Source: Prochlorococcus sp. AG-402-A21 (GTDB lineage: Bacteria; Cyanobacteriota; Cyanobacteriia; PCC-6307; Cyanobiaceae). Taken from it: a stretch of DNA of 64,000 bases. Location of the stretch: NCBI GenBank assembly GCA_003279655.1, contig QCHI01000005.1, positions 1-64,000 on the forward strand, in the 5' to 3' direction. The translations under genes were made by a program, and so were the position numbers. The notes under the pieces are model-generated. The model was given only the letters and a program-made list of their open reading frames with translations, searched no databases and was not told where the DNA came from. The stretch's first letter is position 1. The number at the start of each line of letters is the position of its first letter. Of the stretch, positions 38,223 to 47,259 are shown in pieces.

Positions 38223-39578
38223 GTGGAAAATCATTCATTAACAAAATCTCCTCTCTCCTTGCCTTCTTTTTCGATTCCGAAAATTAGTCTTTTTATTGGG
38301 CTAACTATTACAGGTCAATGGGTTTTGAGTGATGTGGCCCATATTCCGGGGGGTGGACTTGGATTGCTTTTAGGACTTGGGTGTGTTTTTTATTTTTTAA
38401 AACCAGGAAAGGTTTCATTTGAGGCTCCCTCCACTGTTCAAGGATGGGTAAGAAGATGTCATGACGTTTTAGAGAATTTTGAGTACTTACTTGAGGATGG
38501 TGAGCAAAGTGAGAGAAAAAAAGAAAGAATAAATTCCTTGCAAAAAATTATTGATAGAAGCGAAGATCAAAGCATTGGTTTCTTGAAAACAAAAGGCGTA
38601 AAATTACCAGATAAAGAGCAATTGGAAAAAGTTTTAGGAATAAAAAATCAAATAAAAGTTTCTTTTCCACCAGCTCTTCCGGTAAGAGATCAAAATTGGA
38701 TTTTGCCAGATTTAATCCAAGAACAAGATTTTATTGTTTATTCTTTGGCACTTCCAATGAGCGCAGCTGATCTTTTGTGGATTAAAAATATCCCTACAGA
38801 TCAACCAGCCTGGCTAATGGTTGCCAGTAAAGAATCTACAGATTGGTCTGATGAGCGAAATGCATTAGAGGCTCAATTACCAGATAGATGGACTAACAGA
38901 GTATTGAAATGGGATGGATCTCCAACAGAAATGGCAACGGTTCTTTCTCCAATTAAGAAACTTCTTGAAAGTCCAAAGAAGAATACAGACATTACTAAGC
39001 AAAGACTTTTATCTCGATTGCATACTTCTTGGCAAAAAGATTTAGAGAAATTAAGAAGGGAAAAATTCAAGGTTATTCAAACAAGATCTCAGTGGATAGT
39101 TGCTGGTATCGTTTTCGCCTCACCTGTTGCCTCAACTGATTTGCTTGCAGTAGCAGTTGTTAATGGCTTAATGATCAAAGAAATGTCCAAAATATGGGCA
39201 TCAAAAATGAAGCCAGAATTACTTGAGGCCGTTTCACGACAGCTAGCAATGGCTGCAATTGGTCAAGGAGTTGTCGAGTGGAGTGGACAGTCTTTGTTGA
39301 GCTTGGCAAAGCTTGATGGTTCCTCTTGGGTTGCGGCTGGAACAATTCAGGCCTTGAGTGCTGCTTATTTAACAAGAGTAGTTGGAAGGTCGATGGCCGA
39401 TTGGATGGCTCTCAATAATGGAGTCACTCAGCCTGATTTAGAACTTATTAAGCAACAAGCTCCTCAACTAGTATCAAAAGCTGCTGAACTTGAAAGAGTA
39501 GATTGGGTCGCTTTTTTAAAGCAATCAAAAGAGTGGATTCAGTCTCAATCTAATAATTACAAAGTTAAATCAGTTTGA
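38223..39578 (+). CDS. DUF697 (YcjF-like) membrane protein
   Basis: Protein of 451 residues, GTG start, of unknown function. Near the N-terminus two hydrophobic segments (~residues 20-60, GLTITGQWVLSDVAHIPGG, GLGLLLGLGCVFYFL) anchor it. A soluble middle region includes a lysine-rich heptad-like stretch (EQSERKKERINSLQKI). The C-terminal DUF697 domain has two more hydrophobic helices around residues 285-300 and 345-370 (IVAGIVFASPVASTDLLAVAV, then TIQALSAAYLTRVVG). YcjF-like proteins often accompany GTPases, but no P-loop is visible here. It diverges from the RGG protein gene and precedes mntC by 74 bases. Confidence 0.72.
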   Translation: MENHSLTKSPLSLPSFSIPKISLFIGLTITGQWVLSDVAHIPGGGLGLLLGLGCVFYFLKPGKVSFEAPSTVQGWVRRCHDVLENFEYLLEDGEQSERKKERINSLQKIIDRSEDQSIGFLKTKGVKLPDKEQLEKVLGIKNQIKVSFPPALPVRDQNWILPDLIQEQDFIVYSLALPMSAADLLWIKNIPTDQPAWLMVASKESTDWSDERNALEAQLPDRWTNRVLKWDGSPTEMATVLSPIKKLLESPKKNTDITKQRLLSRLHTSWQKDLEKLRREKFKVIQTRSQWIVAGIVFASPVASTDLLAVAVVNGLMIKEMSKIWASKMKPELLEAVSRQLAMAAIGQGVVEWSGQSLLSLAKLDGSSWVAAGTIQALSAAYLTRVVGRSMADWMALNNGVTQPDLELIKQQAPQLVSKAAELERVDWVAFLKQSKEWIQSQSNNYKVKSV

Positions 39579-39616
39579 TTTGATAACTATCTTTCAAGTA
39601 TATCTTTGAATTATAG

Positions 39617-39642
39617 TTAGAAAAAATATAAATATTTTCTAA
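39617..39642. promoter_or_regulatory. 8-bp inverted repeat just upstream of mntC
   Basis: TTAGAAAA (39617-39624) and TTTTCTAA (39635-39642) form a perfect dyad around a 10-base AT-only centre. The right arm ends ten bases before the mntC ATG. It could be the operator of a metal-responsive repressor or an mRNA hairpin masking the ribosome site. Similar arms occur upstream of the sigma gene and near 63.47 kb. AT-rich chance pairing is possible. Confidence 0.35.
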
Positions 39643-39652
39643 ATCTCAATAT

Positions 39653-40615
39653 ATGATTGATAAAAACATCAGAAATTTTTCTAATTTAATTTATAAGAAA
39701 AATAAGTTATTTACCCTCTCTATTTTCCTCGCTTTCAATATTTTATGCTTTACAGCATGTGTAAATAAAAAGGCGTATAAAACCCCATATGACAAGCCTT
39801 ATGTCTTGACCACTTTTACTATTTTGGCAGACCTTGCCAGAAATGTCGCTGGAGAAAGATTAGTAGTTAAATCAATTACAAAACCAGGTGCTGAAATCCA
39901 TAGTTACAAATTTACACCTAGTGATATTGTAAAAACTAAAGGAGCAAAACTGATTCTTGAAAATGGTTTAGGTCTGGAAGCTTGGATCTCGAAATTTATG
40001 ATGAGTACGGCAGATATTCCCAAGGTGAAGTTAACAGAAGGGATAACGCCACTATTGATAGAAGGCGATGTTTACGCAGGGAAGCCCAATCCTCATGCTT
40101 GGATGTCTCCAAAAAGAGCTATGAATTATGTTGATAAAATAGTCGATGCTTTTATCAAGATTGATCCTGATGGAGTTCTTGAATACAGAGCTAACGCTTC
40201 TACCTATAAAGCTAAGCTTGAATCCCTTGATAAAGAGCTAAGGGATTCTTTATCCTCTATTTCTAAAGAAAGAAGATTTTTAGTGACATGTGAAGGAGCC
40301 TTTTCTTATCTTGCCAAGGATTATGGTATGAAGGAGGGATATTTGTGGCCTGTTAATGCTGAAAGCCAAGTAACTCCAAAGAGAATGGTTGATCTCATAA
40401 AGCTGATCAAAGAGAATGACATTCCAACGATTTTTTGTGAAAGTACTGTTAGTTCAAAAGCACAAATGGAAGTTGCAAAATCTAGTGGAGCAGTATTTGG
40501 GGGTACTTTTTATGTAGATTCACTTTCAGGACCAGATGGCCCAGCGCCAACCTACATAAATTTGCTCAGGCATAATGTCCGATTAATTATCGAAGGCTTA
40601 ATTTCAAAAACATAA
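39653..40615 (+). CDS. mntC: Manganese-type ABC transporter substrate-binding lipoprotein (MntC)
   Basis: Cluster 9 metal-binding lipoprotein, 320 residues, ATG start. A signal segment ends at the lipidated Cys36 (NILCFTAC). The four metal ligands line up as His83 (AEIHSYKF), His148 (NPHAWMSP), Glu214 (CEGAFSYL) and Asp289 (YVDSLSGPDG): the His-His-Glu-Asp set of Mn(II)/Fe(II) binders (MntC, PsaA), not the His-His-His set with the His-rich loop of ZnuA. It is followed by the ATPase and permease with gaps of 6 and -8 bases in the cyanobacterial mntCAB order. Manganese supply matters for photosystem II. An inverted repeat precedes the start. Confidence 0.88.
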   Translation: MIDKNIRNFSNLIYKKNKLFTLSIFLAFNILCFTACVNKKAYKTPYDKPYVLTTFTILADLARNVAGERLVVKSITKPGAEIHSYKFTPSDIVKTKGAKLILENGLGLEAWISKFMMSTADIPKVKLTEGITPLLIEGDVYAGKPNPHAWMSPKRAMNYVDKIVDAFIKIDPDGVLEYRANASTYKAKLESLDKELRDSLSSISKERRFLVTCEGAFSYLAKDYGMKEGYLWPVNAESQVTPKRMVDLIKLIKENDIPTIFCESTVSSKAQMEVAKSSGAVFGGTFYVDSLSGPDGPAPTYINLLRHNVRLIIEGLISKT

Positions 40616-40621
40616 AAAAGA

Positions 40622-41419
40622 ATGAATCCAATTTTTAAGAGTCACGAAAAAGATTTTATGCGAATTGAGGCGGATCAAGTTTGTGTTGATTACAACGGTA
40701 CCGTTGCCCTTTATGACGCAAGTCTGAATTTAAAAGCTGGATCAATATGTGGTTTGGTCGGAATGAATGGCGCGGGGAAATCAACTTTTTTTAAAGCTTT
40801 AATGGGTTTTGTTAGACCATCTAGGGGGAAAATAAGGTTAAATGGACTTAGAGTTAATCAAGCCCAGAAGGATCAGACAGTAGCTTATGTCCCGCAAAAT
40901 GAAGGCATCGATTATGACTTCCCTGTAAGTGTTTGGGATGTTGTGATGATGGGTAGATATGGTGCTATGAATATCTTTCGCATACCAAGAGAGTCAGATA
41001 GAAGAGCCGTTTTTCATGCCTTGGAGAGAGTTGATCTTTTAGATCTACGAAATAGACCAATTGGATCTTTATCAGGTGGTCAGAGAAAAAGAGCTTTTCT
41101 AGCAAGAGCTATAGCTCAAAGGGCATCAGTGCTTCTTTTAGATGAACCTTTTTCTGGAGTTGATGTACCCACTGAAAAGTTAATGGCAGAGCTTTTTCTT
41201 CAGTTTCGACAAGAAGGACATACTATTTTGATCTCTACTCATGACTTGAATCATGTGAGAGATTTTTGTGATTTTGTAGTTCTCATTAATAAGACAGTTC
41301 TTGCCTATGGAGAGACCTCGGAAGTCTTTACATCGGAAAACCTCAATAAAACATTTGGAGGAATTCCACCAAATCCTTTATCAGGTCCAGAGTCGAGTAA
41401 AGATTTTGTAAATGAGTGA
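40622..41419 (+). CDS. mntA: Manganese-type ABC transporter ATP-binding protein (MntA)
   Basis: ATPase that powers metal import by the adjacent permease. It has 265 residues from an ATG six bases after mntC; a second ATG would remove 12 residues. Walker A GMNGAGKST is at residues 47-55, the Q-loop is in YVPQNEG, the ABC signature is SLSGGQRKR (149-157) and Walker B LLLDEPFSGVD follows near 170; the switch His is in STHDLNHV. It overlaps mntB by eight bases. The assignment as manganese rather than zinc rests on MntC ligands and gene order. Confidence 0.9.
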   Translation: MNPIFKSHEKDFMRIEADQVCVDYNGTVALYDASLNLKAGSICGLVGMNGAGKSTFFKALMGFVRPSRGKIRLNGLRVNQAQKDQTVAYVPQNEGIDYDFPVSVWDVVMMGRYGAMNIFRIPRESDRRAVFHALERVDLLDLRNRPIGSLSGGQRKRAFLARAIAQRASVLLLDEPFSGVDVPTEKLMAELFLQFRQEGHTILISTHDLNHVRDFCDFVVLINKTVLAYGETSEVFTSENLNKTFGGIPPNPLSGPESSKDFVNE

Positions 41420-42281
41420 ACTTTTGATTTCCATTACGCCACTTGATTGGCTTTTGGATCCATTAACTCATGACTTCATGAGGAGAGCTTTGATGGTTAG
41501 TGCCTTAGTAGGAGGCGTGTGCGGTCTTCTATCTTGTTATATGACATTAAAAGGATGGGCCTTAATGGGAGATGCGGTTTCTCATGCTGTCATGCCAGGA
41601 GTAGTAGTTGCTTATGCATTAGGGCTCCCATTCTCTTTAGGTGCTTTCGTTTTTGGAGTTGGTTCAGTTGCTTTGATCGGATTTATTAAACAGAAATCTA
41701 GAATTAAAGAAGACACTGTAATAGGTCTTGTTTTTACAGGATTTTTTGCATTAGGAATTGTATTGGTTTCAAAAATCAAAAGTAATATTGACCTTATGCA
41801 GATTCTCTTTGGAAGCCCTCTAGGTATTTCTCAGGCTGATGTTAAACAAACCTTGATAATCTCTTTTGTAGTTATATTTATTTTGCTTCTATTTAGAAAA
41901 GATTTAATGCTTTATTGTTTCGATGCTAAACACGCTCGATCTATAGGGATAAATACAGGAATGCTTCATTATTTGCTATTAACTTTATTATCTTTATCCG
42001 CAGTAGTAGGGTTGCAAACTGTTGGTATTATCCTGGTAGTAGCAATGCTTATTACTCCTGGCGCAACAGCATACTTGCTAACTGATCGTTTCGATAGAAT
42101 GACTATATTGGCAGTGGTTAGCAGCTCTTTTTCCAGTGTGTTAGGAGTTTATATAAGTTATTGGTCAGACATTGAAACAGGAGGATCTATTGTTTTAGTG
42201 CAAACTTTAATCTTTTTAATTGCGTTCTTATTTGCCCCAAAATATGGAATATTTAAAAACCAAACTTTAATAAATAATTAA
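41412..42281 (+). CDS. mntB: Manganese-type ABC transporter permease (MntB)
   Basis: Integral membrane ABC-3 family permease, 289 residues, with about eight hydrophobic segments. The family pattern LKGWALMGDAVSHAVMPGVV near residue 60 (conserved Asp and His) is visible, as is QTVGIILVVAMLITPGATAYLLTDRF, the motif coupling to the ATPase. Its start overlaps the end of mntA by eight bases. It completes the mntCAB operon; the DUF4336 gene follows by 13 bases and may be co-transcribed. Confidence 0.9.
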   Translation: MSELLISITPLDWLLDPLTHDFMRRALMVSALVGGVCGLLSCYMTLKGWALMGDAVSHAVMPGVVVAYALGLPFSLGAFVFGVGSVALIGFIKQKSRIKEDTVIGLVFTGFFALGIVLVSKIKSNIDLMQILFGSPLGISQADVKQTLIISFVVIFILLLFRKDLMLYCFDAKHARSIGINTGMLHYLLLTLLSLSAVVGLQTVGIILVVAMLITPGATAYLLTDRFDRMTILAVVSSSFSSVLGVYISYWSDIETGGSIVLVQTLIFLIAFLFAPKYGIFKNQTLINN

Positions 42282-42294
42282 ATTAAGTGAACGG

Positions 42295-43473
42295 ATGAGT
42301 AACCTTTTTACTGAACAAAAATGGAATTGGTGGCCACTTTTACCGCTCTATCCTTATGGCAGAAAAAGAACAATATTCAGGGAATTAGTTCCTGATCAGA
42401 TTTGGAGTTTTGAACAACTTCAGGGGATTTATTATGTTGCTGTTCCAGTAAGACTATTGGTTGTAAGAGTAAAGAATGGATTGATGATAATTAACCCTCT
42501 CCCTCCTACCGAAGAATTGCTAAGGGACATAGATGTAATTGTGAAAAAAATTGGTCCCGTAAAAACAATTGTTTTACCAACTGCCTCTGGTTTGGAACAT
42601 AAAATTGCTCTTCCTGCTTTGGCTAGAGCCTTTCCCGATTCAAAAATATGGGTTTGCCCAGGGCAATGGAGTTTCCCATTTCAGTTGCCTTTTGATTGGT
42701 TGGGAATTCCCTCTAAAAGAACAAATATCTTATTGGCTGATGGATTTCCTCATAGTGATTATTGTGACTGGATTTCATTGGGACCAATTGATATTGGTCT
42801 AGGACGCTTCCAAGAAATATCTTGTTTTCATAAACCATCAAAATCTTTATTGGTTACTGATGCACTTGTGGGGATTGAAGATTCTCCTCCAGAGCTCTTT
42901 GATTTAGACCCTACCCCTTTATTGTTTCATTCAAGAGAGAAGGGTACTGAAGAGCTTATTGATACGCCAATTGCAAGAAGAAAAGGATGGCTTCGTTTGG
43001 TTCTTTTTGCTTCCTACTTAAGACCTGAAAAGTTGGAGATACCAAAAATAAAAGAAATTTTTGGGAACGCGTTTAAACCAAATTTAAGAAATAAACGTGC
43101 ACATTTTGGGATATATCCTTTTTCTTGGCAGAAAGGCTGGGAGTTGTCTGCTAAAAAACTTGTTGGAAAAAACACTCCTCTCATACAAATTGCTCCTGTA
43201 ATAGAAAGGTTGGTTTTCCCTAGAGGAAAAAAATCTTTAATAACTTGGTTAAATAAAGTTGAATCCTTACAAGGTATTTCATGGCTAATTTCTGCTCATT
43301 ACAGCGGGAAAGTTAGATTTTCAAAATATGAAATAAAAGCGTTAAAAAATAAGATTAAAAATTCAGACTGGGCTAACAGCAAAGGTGACTTTGGATTTTT
43401 AAGTTGGTTAGATCAAAAATTATTGAAAATCGGAGTAGTACCTAAAGACCCTCTCAAAAAATTTAGTGATTAA
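42295..43473 (+). CDS. DUF4336 domain protein
   Basis: Cyanobacterial and plant-plastid family of unknown function, 392 residues, ATG start. The core shows a metallo-beta-lactamase-like arrangement of strands: VPVRLLVVRVKNGLMIINPL, VKTIVLPTASGLEHKIALPALARAFP (here noted by TIVLPTASGLEHK) and KSLLVTDALVG. The His in GLEHK and Asp in VTDA could be remnants of metal sites, but the HxHxDH signature is absent, so an enzyme role is uncertain. Tryptophan-rich N-terminus (EQKWNWWPLLPLYP). It follows mntB by 13 bases and overlaps the convergent DUF760 gene by four. Confidence 0.75.
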   Translation: MSNLFTEQKWNWWPLLPLYPYGRKRTIFRELVPDQIWSFEQLQGIYYVAVPVRLLVVRVKNGLMIINPLPPTEELLRDIDVIVKKIGPVKTIVLPTASGLEHKIALPALARAFPDSKIWVCPGQWSFPFQLPFDWLGIPSKRTNILLADGFPHSDYCDWISLGPIDIGLGRFQEISCFHKPSKSLLVTDALVGIEDSPPELFDLDPTPLLFHSREKGTEELIDTPIARRKGWLRLVLFASYLRPEKLEIPKIKEIFGNAFKPNLRNKRAHFGIYPFSWQKGWELSAKKLVGKNTPLIQIAPVIERLVFPRGKKSLITWLNKVESLQGISWLISAHYSGKVRFSKYEIKALKNKIKNSDWANSKGDFGFLSWLDQKLLKIGVVPKDPLKKFSD

Positions 43474-43814
43474 ATTTTTTCTGGGTCAACTGACATCTCT
43501 TCGTCAGATAAAAGTGTTTCCTCTAACTGTTTTCTTTGCTCCATTTGTCTTAAGAAGTAACCTGTCATCATTGCAGAAGCTAATAAACTAGCCAAATTGT
43601 CCTTACTAGAAGTTACTTTTACCTCAAATTGTTCTCCAGGAAGCATGCCAAGTAAACCTTGAACATTATGTCGGATTATCTCTTGAATTTCGGGACTGGC
43701 AGATTTTGCAACTCTTTGCAAAACGTCTGCAGGTTGGTCTTGTAAGTACTGAATTAGAGCATTTGCCTCATGACCCTCATTATTGTCTGTAGCTAAAAAT
43801 TCAGGATTAAACAT
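43470..43814 (-). CDS. DUF760 family protein
   Basis: Conserved cyanobacterial/plastid protein of 114 residues, ATG start, function unknown. The family core is visible: NALIQYLQDQPADVLQRVAK, then EIQEIIRHNVQGLLGMLPGEQFEV and LASLLASAMMTGYFLRQME, a bundle of helices with a short strand. There is no signal peptide and no lasting hydrophobic segment, so it should be soluble. It is convergent with the DUF4336 gene (four-base overlap) and 62 bases downstream of lepB, in the same direction. Confidence 0.75.
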   Translation of the reverse strand: MFNPEFLATDNNEGHEANALIQYLQDQPADVLQRVAKSASPEIQEIIRHNVQGLLGMLPGEQFEVKVTSSKDNLASLLASAMMTGYFLRQMEQRKQLEETLLSDEEMSVDPEKI

Positions 43815-43876
43815 TCAGTTTTTTCCATTTAGCTATACACTATCGCAAAACGTACTCTAATAAAATTTAATTTAGG

Positions 43877-44443
43877 TTATGGGAACCGAATAGGCCCTAT
43901 TTTTTTTAATGGCCAGTACCTTGCAAGTGCCGTACCTATAAGATTTTTTTCTGGAAGCGCTCCCCATATGTGAGAATCTAAGCTGTTATTTCGGTTGTCT
44001 CCTAAAACCCAAAGTGAATAGTCAGGCACATTTATTGCTTTCATTTCATATTGGATAGGTTCTTTAATCCAAGGTTCATTTATTTCTTTTTCATTTCTAT
44101 AGAGTTTTCCATTGGAAATTTCTATTTTGTCTCCGGGCAATCCAACTACTCTTTTGATAAGAGCTGAACCATCACTGTAGCCTGCTTCTGTAAGAATTTT
44201 TGGGGGTTTGAAAATAACAATCGTATTTAAATTTAAATGTTTATTTATTTTCTTATTTAGTCTTGGGGTTATTTTCTCTATCAATATACGGTCTTGAATT
44301 TGTAAAGTTGGAATCATTGATCCAGATGGAATCCATCTGGGTTCAACTGCTTGCCATCTTAATAAAAGCGCAATTAGTATCCAAACCAACAATCCTTTCC
44401 AACCATTTTGGTTGTTATTCTTTTTTGATTCAGCGGATGTCAT
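43877..44443 (-). CDS. lepB: Signal peptidase I
   Basis: Membrane-bound serine protease that removes signal peptides on the lumenal or periplasmic side. It has 188 residues with one N-terminal transmembrane segment (~18-31). The nucleophile Ser42 is in WIPSGSMIPTL; the general-base Lys97 is in SALIKRVVGLPGD. Box E appears as LGDNRNNSLDSHIWGALP. The single TM anchor is typical for cyanobacterial LepB. It diverges from menD across 63 bases. Confidence 0.94.
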   Translation of the reverse strand: MTSAESKKNNNQNGWKGLLVWILIALLLRWQAVEPRWIPSGSMIPTLQIQDRILIEKITPRLNKKINKHLNLNTIVIFKPPKILTEAGYSDGSALIKRVVGLPGDKIEISNGKLYRNEKEINEPWIKEPIQYEMKAINVPDYSLWVLGDNRNNSLDSHIWGALPEKNLIGTALARYWPLKKIGPIRFP

Positions 44444-44506
44444 GAATTTTCTTTGTTTTAGTTTCTTGTTGGAAAGTTTTTTACAAAAATTGAAGTAGTT
44501 TTTCTT

Positions 44507-46303
44507 TTGGCAATTTCAATAGCACGTTACAATTTTTTTATTAGCTTAGAGCTCCTTAAAACTCTAGTAGCAAAGGGAGTGAAATATTTTGTCCTTTGCC
44601 CTGGTAGCAGATCCGGCCCTCTTGCATTAGCAGCAGCAAGTCTCTCTAAAAGAAAAGAATTAACTCTAATAACATCAATTGATGAAAGGTCAGCGTCATT
44701 TCTTGCTTTGGGAATAAGCGCAGCTAGTGGACAAGTAAGTTGTGTCATTACTACTTCAGGAAGTGCTGTCGCAAATCTTTTGCCGGCTGCTGTTGAAGCA
44801 GACAGGTCATGCCATCCACTTTTGTTTTTAACCGCAGATAGACCTTTGCGATTAAAAGAATGTGGAGCTAATCAAGCAGTTAATCAACAGGATTTTCTGA
44901 GGTCTGTTTGTAGACATTTTGATGAATCTCCAAAAGAAGGAATTCATTTGATTTCTAGAGCAAGGCTAACGTCTTTAATTGGAAAATCATTCGAAATGGC
45001 TTCTGAAATTCCTGGTCCAGTTCATATTAACCTTGCTTATGAAGAGCCTTTACATCCTTGTGAAATTGACCAGAAAACAGTTCTTGAAGGATGGTTCCCT
45101 GAAGGATTTTTAAAGGAAAAAATTACTTCAGATGAGATTGAGAATGTTAAAAATTTTCAATCTTTAAAATTACCCAAATTAGATCCATTCTCTTTAGGAA
45201 TAATTATTATTGGGCCATGGAGAGGAAAAGCAAAACAACTTTTTTCTTTTAGGGACGCATTAAAGAAATGGCAAGAATTAACTGGATGGCCAATTATTGC
45301 TGATCCACTTTCTGGGGTTGAAAATGATCAAGAGGGTTTAATAAATCACTGGGATCTTCTTTTCTCAACAGGTTTATTTGAAGAAATCAAAGAGATTCAA
45401 GTTTTACGTTTGGGTCCAATATCACCAAGTAAAGAATTACAAACTTGGCTTAAAAAACCTGGAAAAGTTCAATTACTTATTACTGAGGGAGATTATCGAA
45501 ATCTTGATCCAATAGGTGGCTCAACTCAATTTAGCGCAGGGTTTTCTGATTGGGTTGATAAAATGGTTGAGGTTATCCCCCAAAAGCCTGCAATAGATCA
45601 AAAAATTATTAGTCAAAAGTTGACTAAAAAGCTTATAAAATATGATTTAATCATCCATAATTTGCTTGATAAAAGGTTATTCAAAGATGGGTTGATTACT
45701 GAACCTGCTTTAGCTAGATTGCTTCCTCGCTTGTTGCCAACTTCTATCCCTGTGATGCTTGCTTCAAGTAGTCCCATAAGAGATTGGTTGAGTTATTCGG
45801 GAGAGGGAGCTTTCTTAAGAAGGTGCTTTGGCTTTCGGGGGGCATCAGGAATTGATGGGACACTCTCGATAGGTATGGGATTATCAATAGTTATGGGAAG
45901 AATGGTATTGATCACAGGTGATTTAGCACTTCTTCATGATACAAATGGTTGGCTATTTTCAAAGGATAAAAATACTAGTCTAATTGTAATCATGATTGAT
46001 AATGGAGGAGGAGGTATATTTAATCAATTAAATATAGATAGAATTCAAGAAGGAGATTTTGAAGAGATTTTTCTTATGCCTCAGCAAGTTTGTCATCTTA
46101 CACTTGTTAAAGCCTATGGATTGAAATATAAGCAAGTAGCTTGCTTGAATGATTTAGAACAAGCAATTGAATGGAGTTTTTCTTTGTCAACAAATGTATT
46201 AATAAGAGTTTGTACTAACTCTTTTGAAGATCATACATTGAGAGTAAGTTTAAGTGATGACTTGAAAAAAACATTATCTGAGAATTTATCAAATTTTGAA
46301 TAA
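44507..46303 (+). CDS. menD: 2-Succinyl-5-enolpyruvyl-6-hydroxy-3-cyclohexene-1-carboxylate synthase
   Basis: Thiamine-diphosphate enzyme joining isochorismate and 2-oxoglutarate in phylloquinone (vitamin K1) synthesis for photosystem I. The chain has 598 residues from a TTG. The N-terminal domain has CPGSRSGPLALAAASL and the ThDP Glu in SIDERSASFLALG; ITTSGSAVANLLPAAVEAD follows. The C-terminal ThDP/Mg site is ITGDLALLHDTNGW followed by VIMIDNGGGGIFNQL. It is 14 bases from menB, so the two steps are probably one operon. Confidence 0.95.
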   Translation: MAISIARYNFFISLELLKTLVAKGVKYFVLCPGSRSGPLALAAASLSKRKELTLITSIDERSASFLALGISAASGQVSCVITTSGSAVANLLPAAVEADRSCHPLLFLTADRPLRLKECGANQAVNQQDFLRSVCRHFDESPKEGIHLISRARLTSLIGKSFEMASEIPGPVHINLAYEEPLHPCEIDQKTVLEGWFPEGFLKEKITSDEIENVKNFQSLKLPKLDPFSLGIIIIGPWRGKAKQLFSFRDALKKWQELTGWPIIADPLSGVENDQEGLINHWDLLFSTGLFEEIKEIQVLRLGPISPSKELQTWLKKPGKVQLLITEGDYRNLDPIGGSTQFSAGFSDWVDKMVEVIPQKPAIDQKIISQKLTKKLIKYDLIIHNLLDKRLFKDGLITEPALARLLPRLLPTSIPVMLASSSPIRDWLSYSGEGAFLRRCFGFRGASGIDGTLSIGMGLSIVMGRMVLITGDLALLHDTNGWLFSKDKNTSLIVIMIDNGGGGIFNQLNIDRIQEGDFEEIFLMPQQVCHLTLVKAYGLKYKQVACLNDLEQAIEWSFSLSTNVLIRVCTNSFEDHTLRVSLSDDLKKTLSENLSNFE

Positions 46304-46317
46304 ATTTAATTTAAACA

Positions 46318-47211
46318 ATGACTTTAAAACCGGTTAATCCTAAAAATATCTCTAGAAGAGTTCTCCCGGGGGAAATTATCACCTCATGGGTTGCTGTTGG
46401 TGAATACAAAGATATTCTGCTAGATATAAGTCCTGAAGGAATTGCTCGTGTTGCGATAAATCGTCCTGAGACAAGAAATGCTTTTCGACCTCAAACAATT
46501 TCAGAACTTTGTGATGCATTTATCAGAATAAGAGAAGATCCAAAAATTGGAGTGGTTTTATTTACAGGAGTAGGACCTTCCAAAGATGGAAAGTTCGCTT
46601 TTTGTTCTGGCGGAGATCAGGCTATACGTGGAAGTGGAGGATACCTCGGTGATGATGGAATCCCGCGTTTAAATGTTCTTGATTTGCAACGTATAATTAG
46701 GAGTCTTCCTAAAGTAGTTATTGCGCTAGTTCCTGGTTTCGCAATCGGAGGAGGACATGTTTTGCATTTGATTTGTGATTTGAGTTTGGCTGCAGATAAT
46801 GCAATATTCGGTCAAACAGGACCTAAAGTTGGAAGCTTTGATGCAGGTTTTGGTTCAAGTTATTTAGCAAGGGTTGTAGGTCAAAAGAAGGCCAGAGAAA
46901 TCTGGTTCCTATGCAGAAAATATGGAGCTAAGGAAGCATTAGATATGGGGCTGATAAATTCAATTTCACCAATTAATTTGCTCGAGTCAGAAGGGGTTAA
47001 GTGGGCTAGAGAAATACTTCAAAATAGTCCAACAGCTATAAAGTGTTTGAAATTTTCCTTTAATGCTGATACTGATGGATTAGCAGGTATCCAAGAGCTT
47101 GCTGGCCAGGCAACACATCTTTTTTATACGACTGATGAGTCAAAGGAGGGAAGAAATGCTTTCATGGAGAAAAGGGATCCTGATTTCTCCGAATCAAAAT
47201 GGCTTCCATGA
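46318..47211 (+). CDS. menB: 1,4-Dihydroxy-2-naphthoyl-CoA synthase
   Basis: Crotonase-fold enzyme closing the naphthoquinone ring of phylloquinone. It has 297 residues, ATG start. The oxyanion-hole strand is [11 protein letters not shown], typical of MenB rather than other crotonases. The glycine-rich helix is [14 protein letters not shown], and [21 protein letters not shown] includes the conserved Asp/Gly of the bicarbonate-dependent group. The C-terminal family tail ends in EKRDPDFS. It follows menD and precedes glgA by 48 bases. Confidence 0.96.
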   Translation: MTLKPVNPKNISRRVLPGEIITSWVAVGEYKDILLDISPEGIARVAINRPETRNAFRPQTISELCDAFIRIREDPKIGVVLFTGVGPSKDGKFAFCSGGDQAIRGSGGYLGDDGIPRLNVLDLQRIIRSLPKVVIALVPGFAIGGGHVLHLICDLSLAADNAIFGQTGPKVGSFDAGFGSSYLARVVGQKKAREIWFLCRKYGAKEALDMGLINSISPINLLESEGVKWAREILQNSPTAIKCLKFSFNADTDGLAGIQELAGQATHLFYTTDESKEGRNAFMEKRDPDFSESKWLP

Positions 47212-47259
47212 TTTTATTTGGTTTATCCAAAAGATAAATTTTTCTCTTTCATGAATTAA

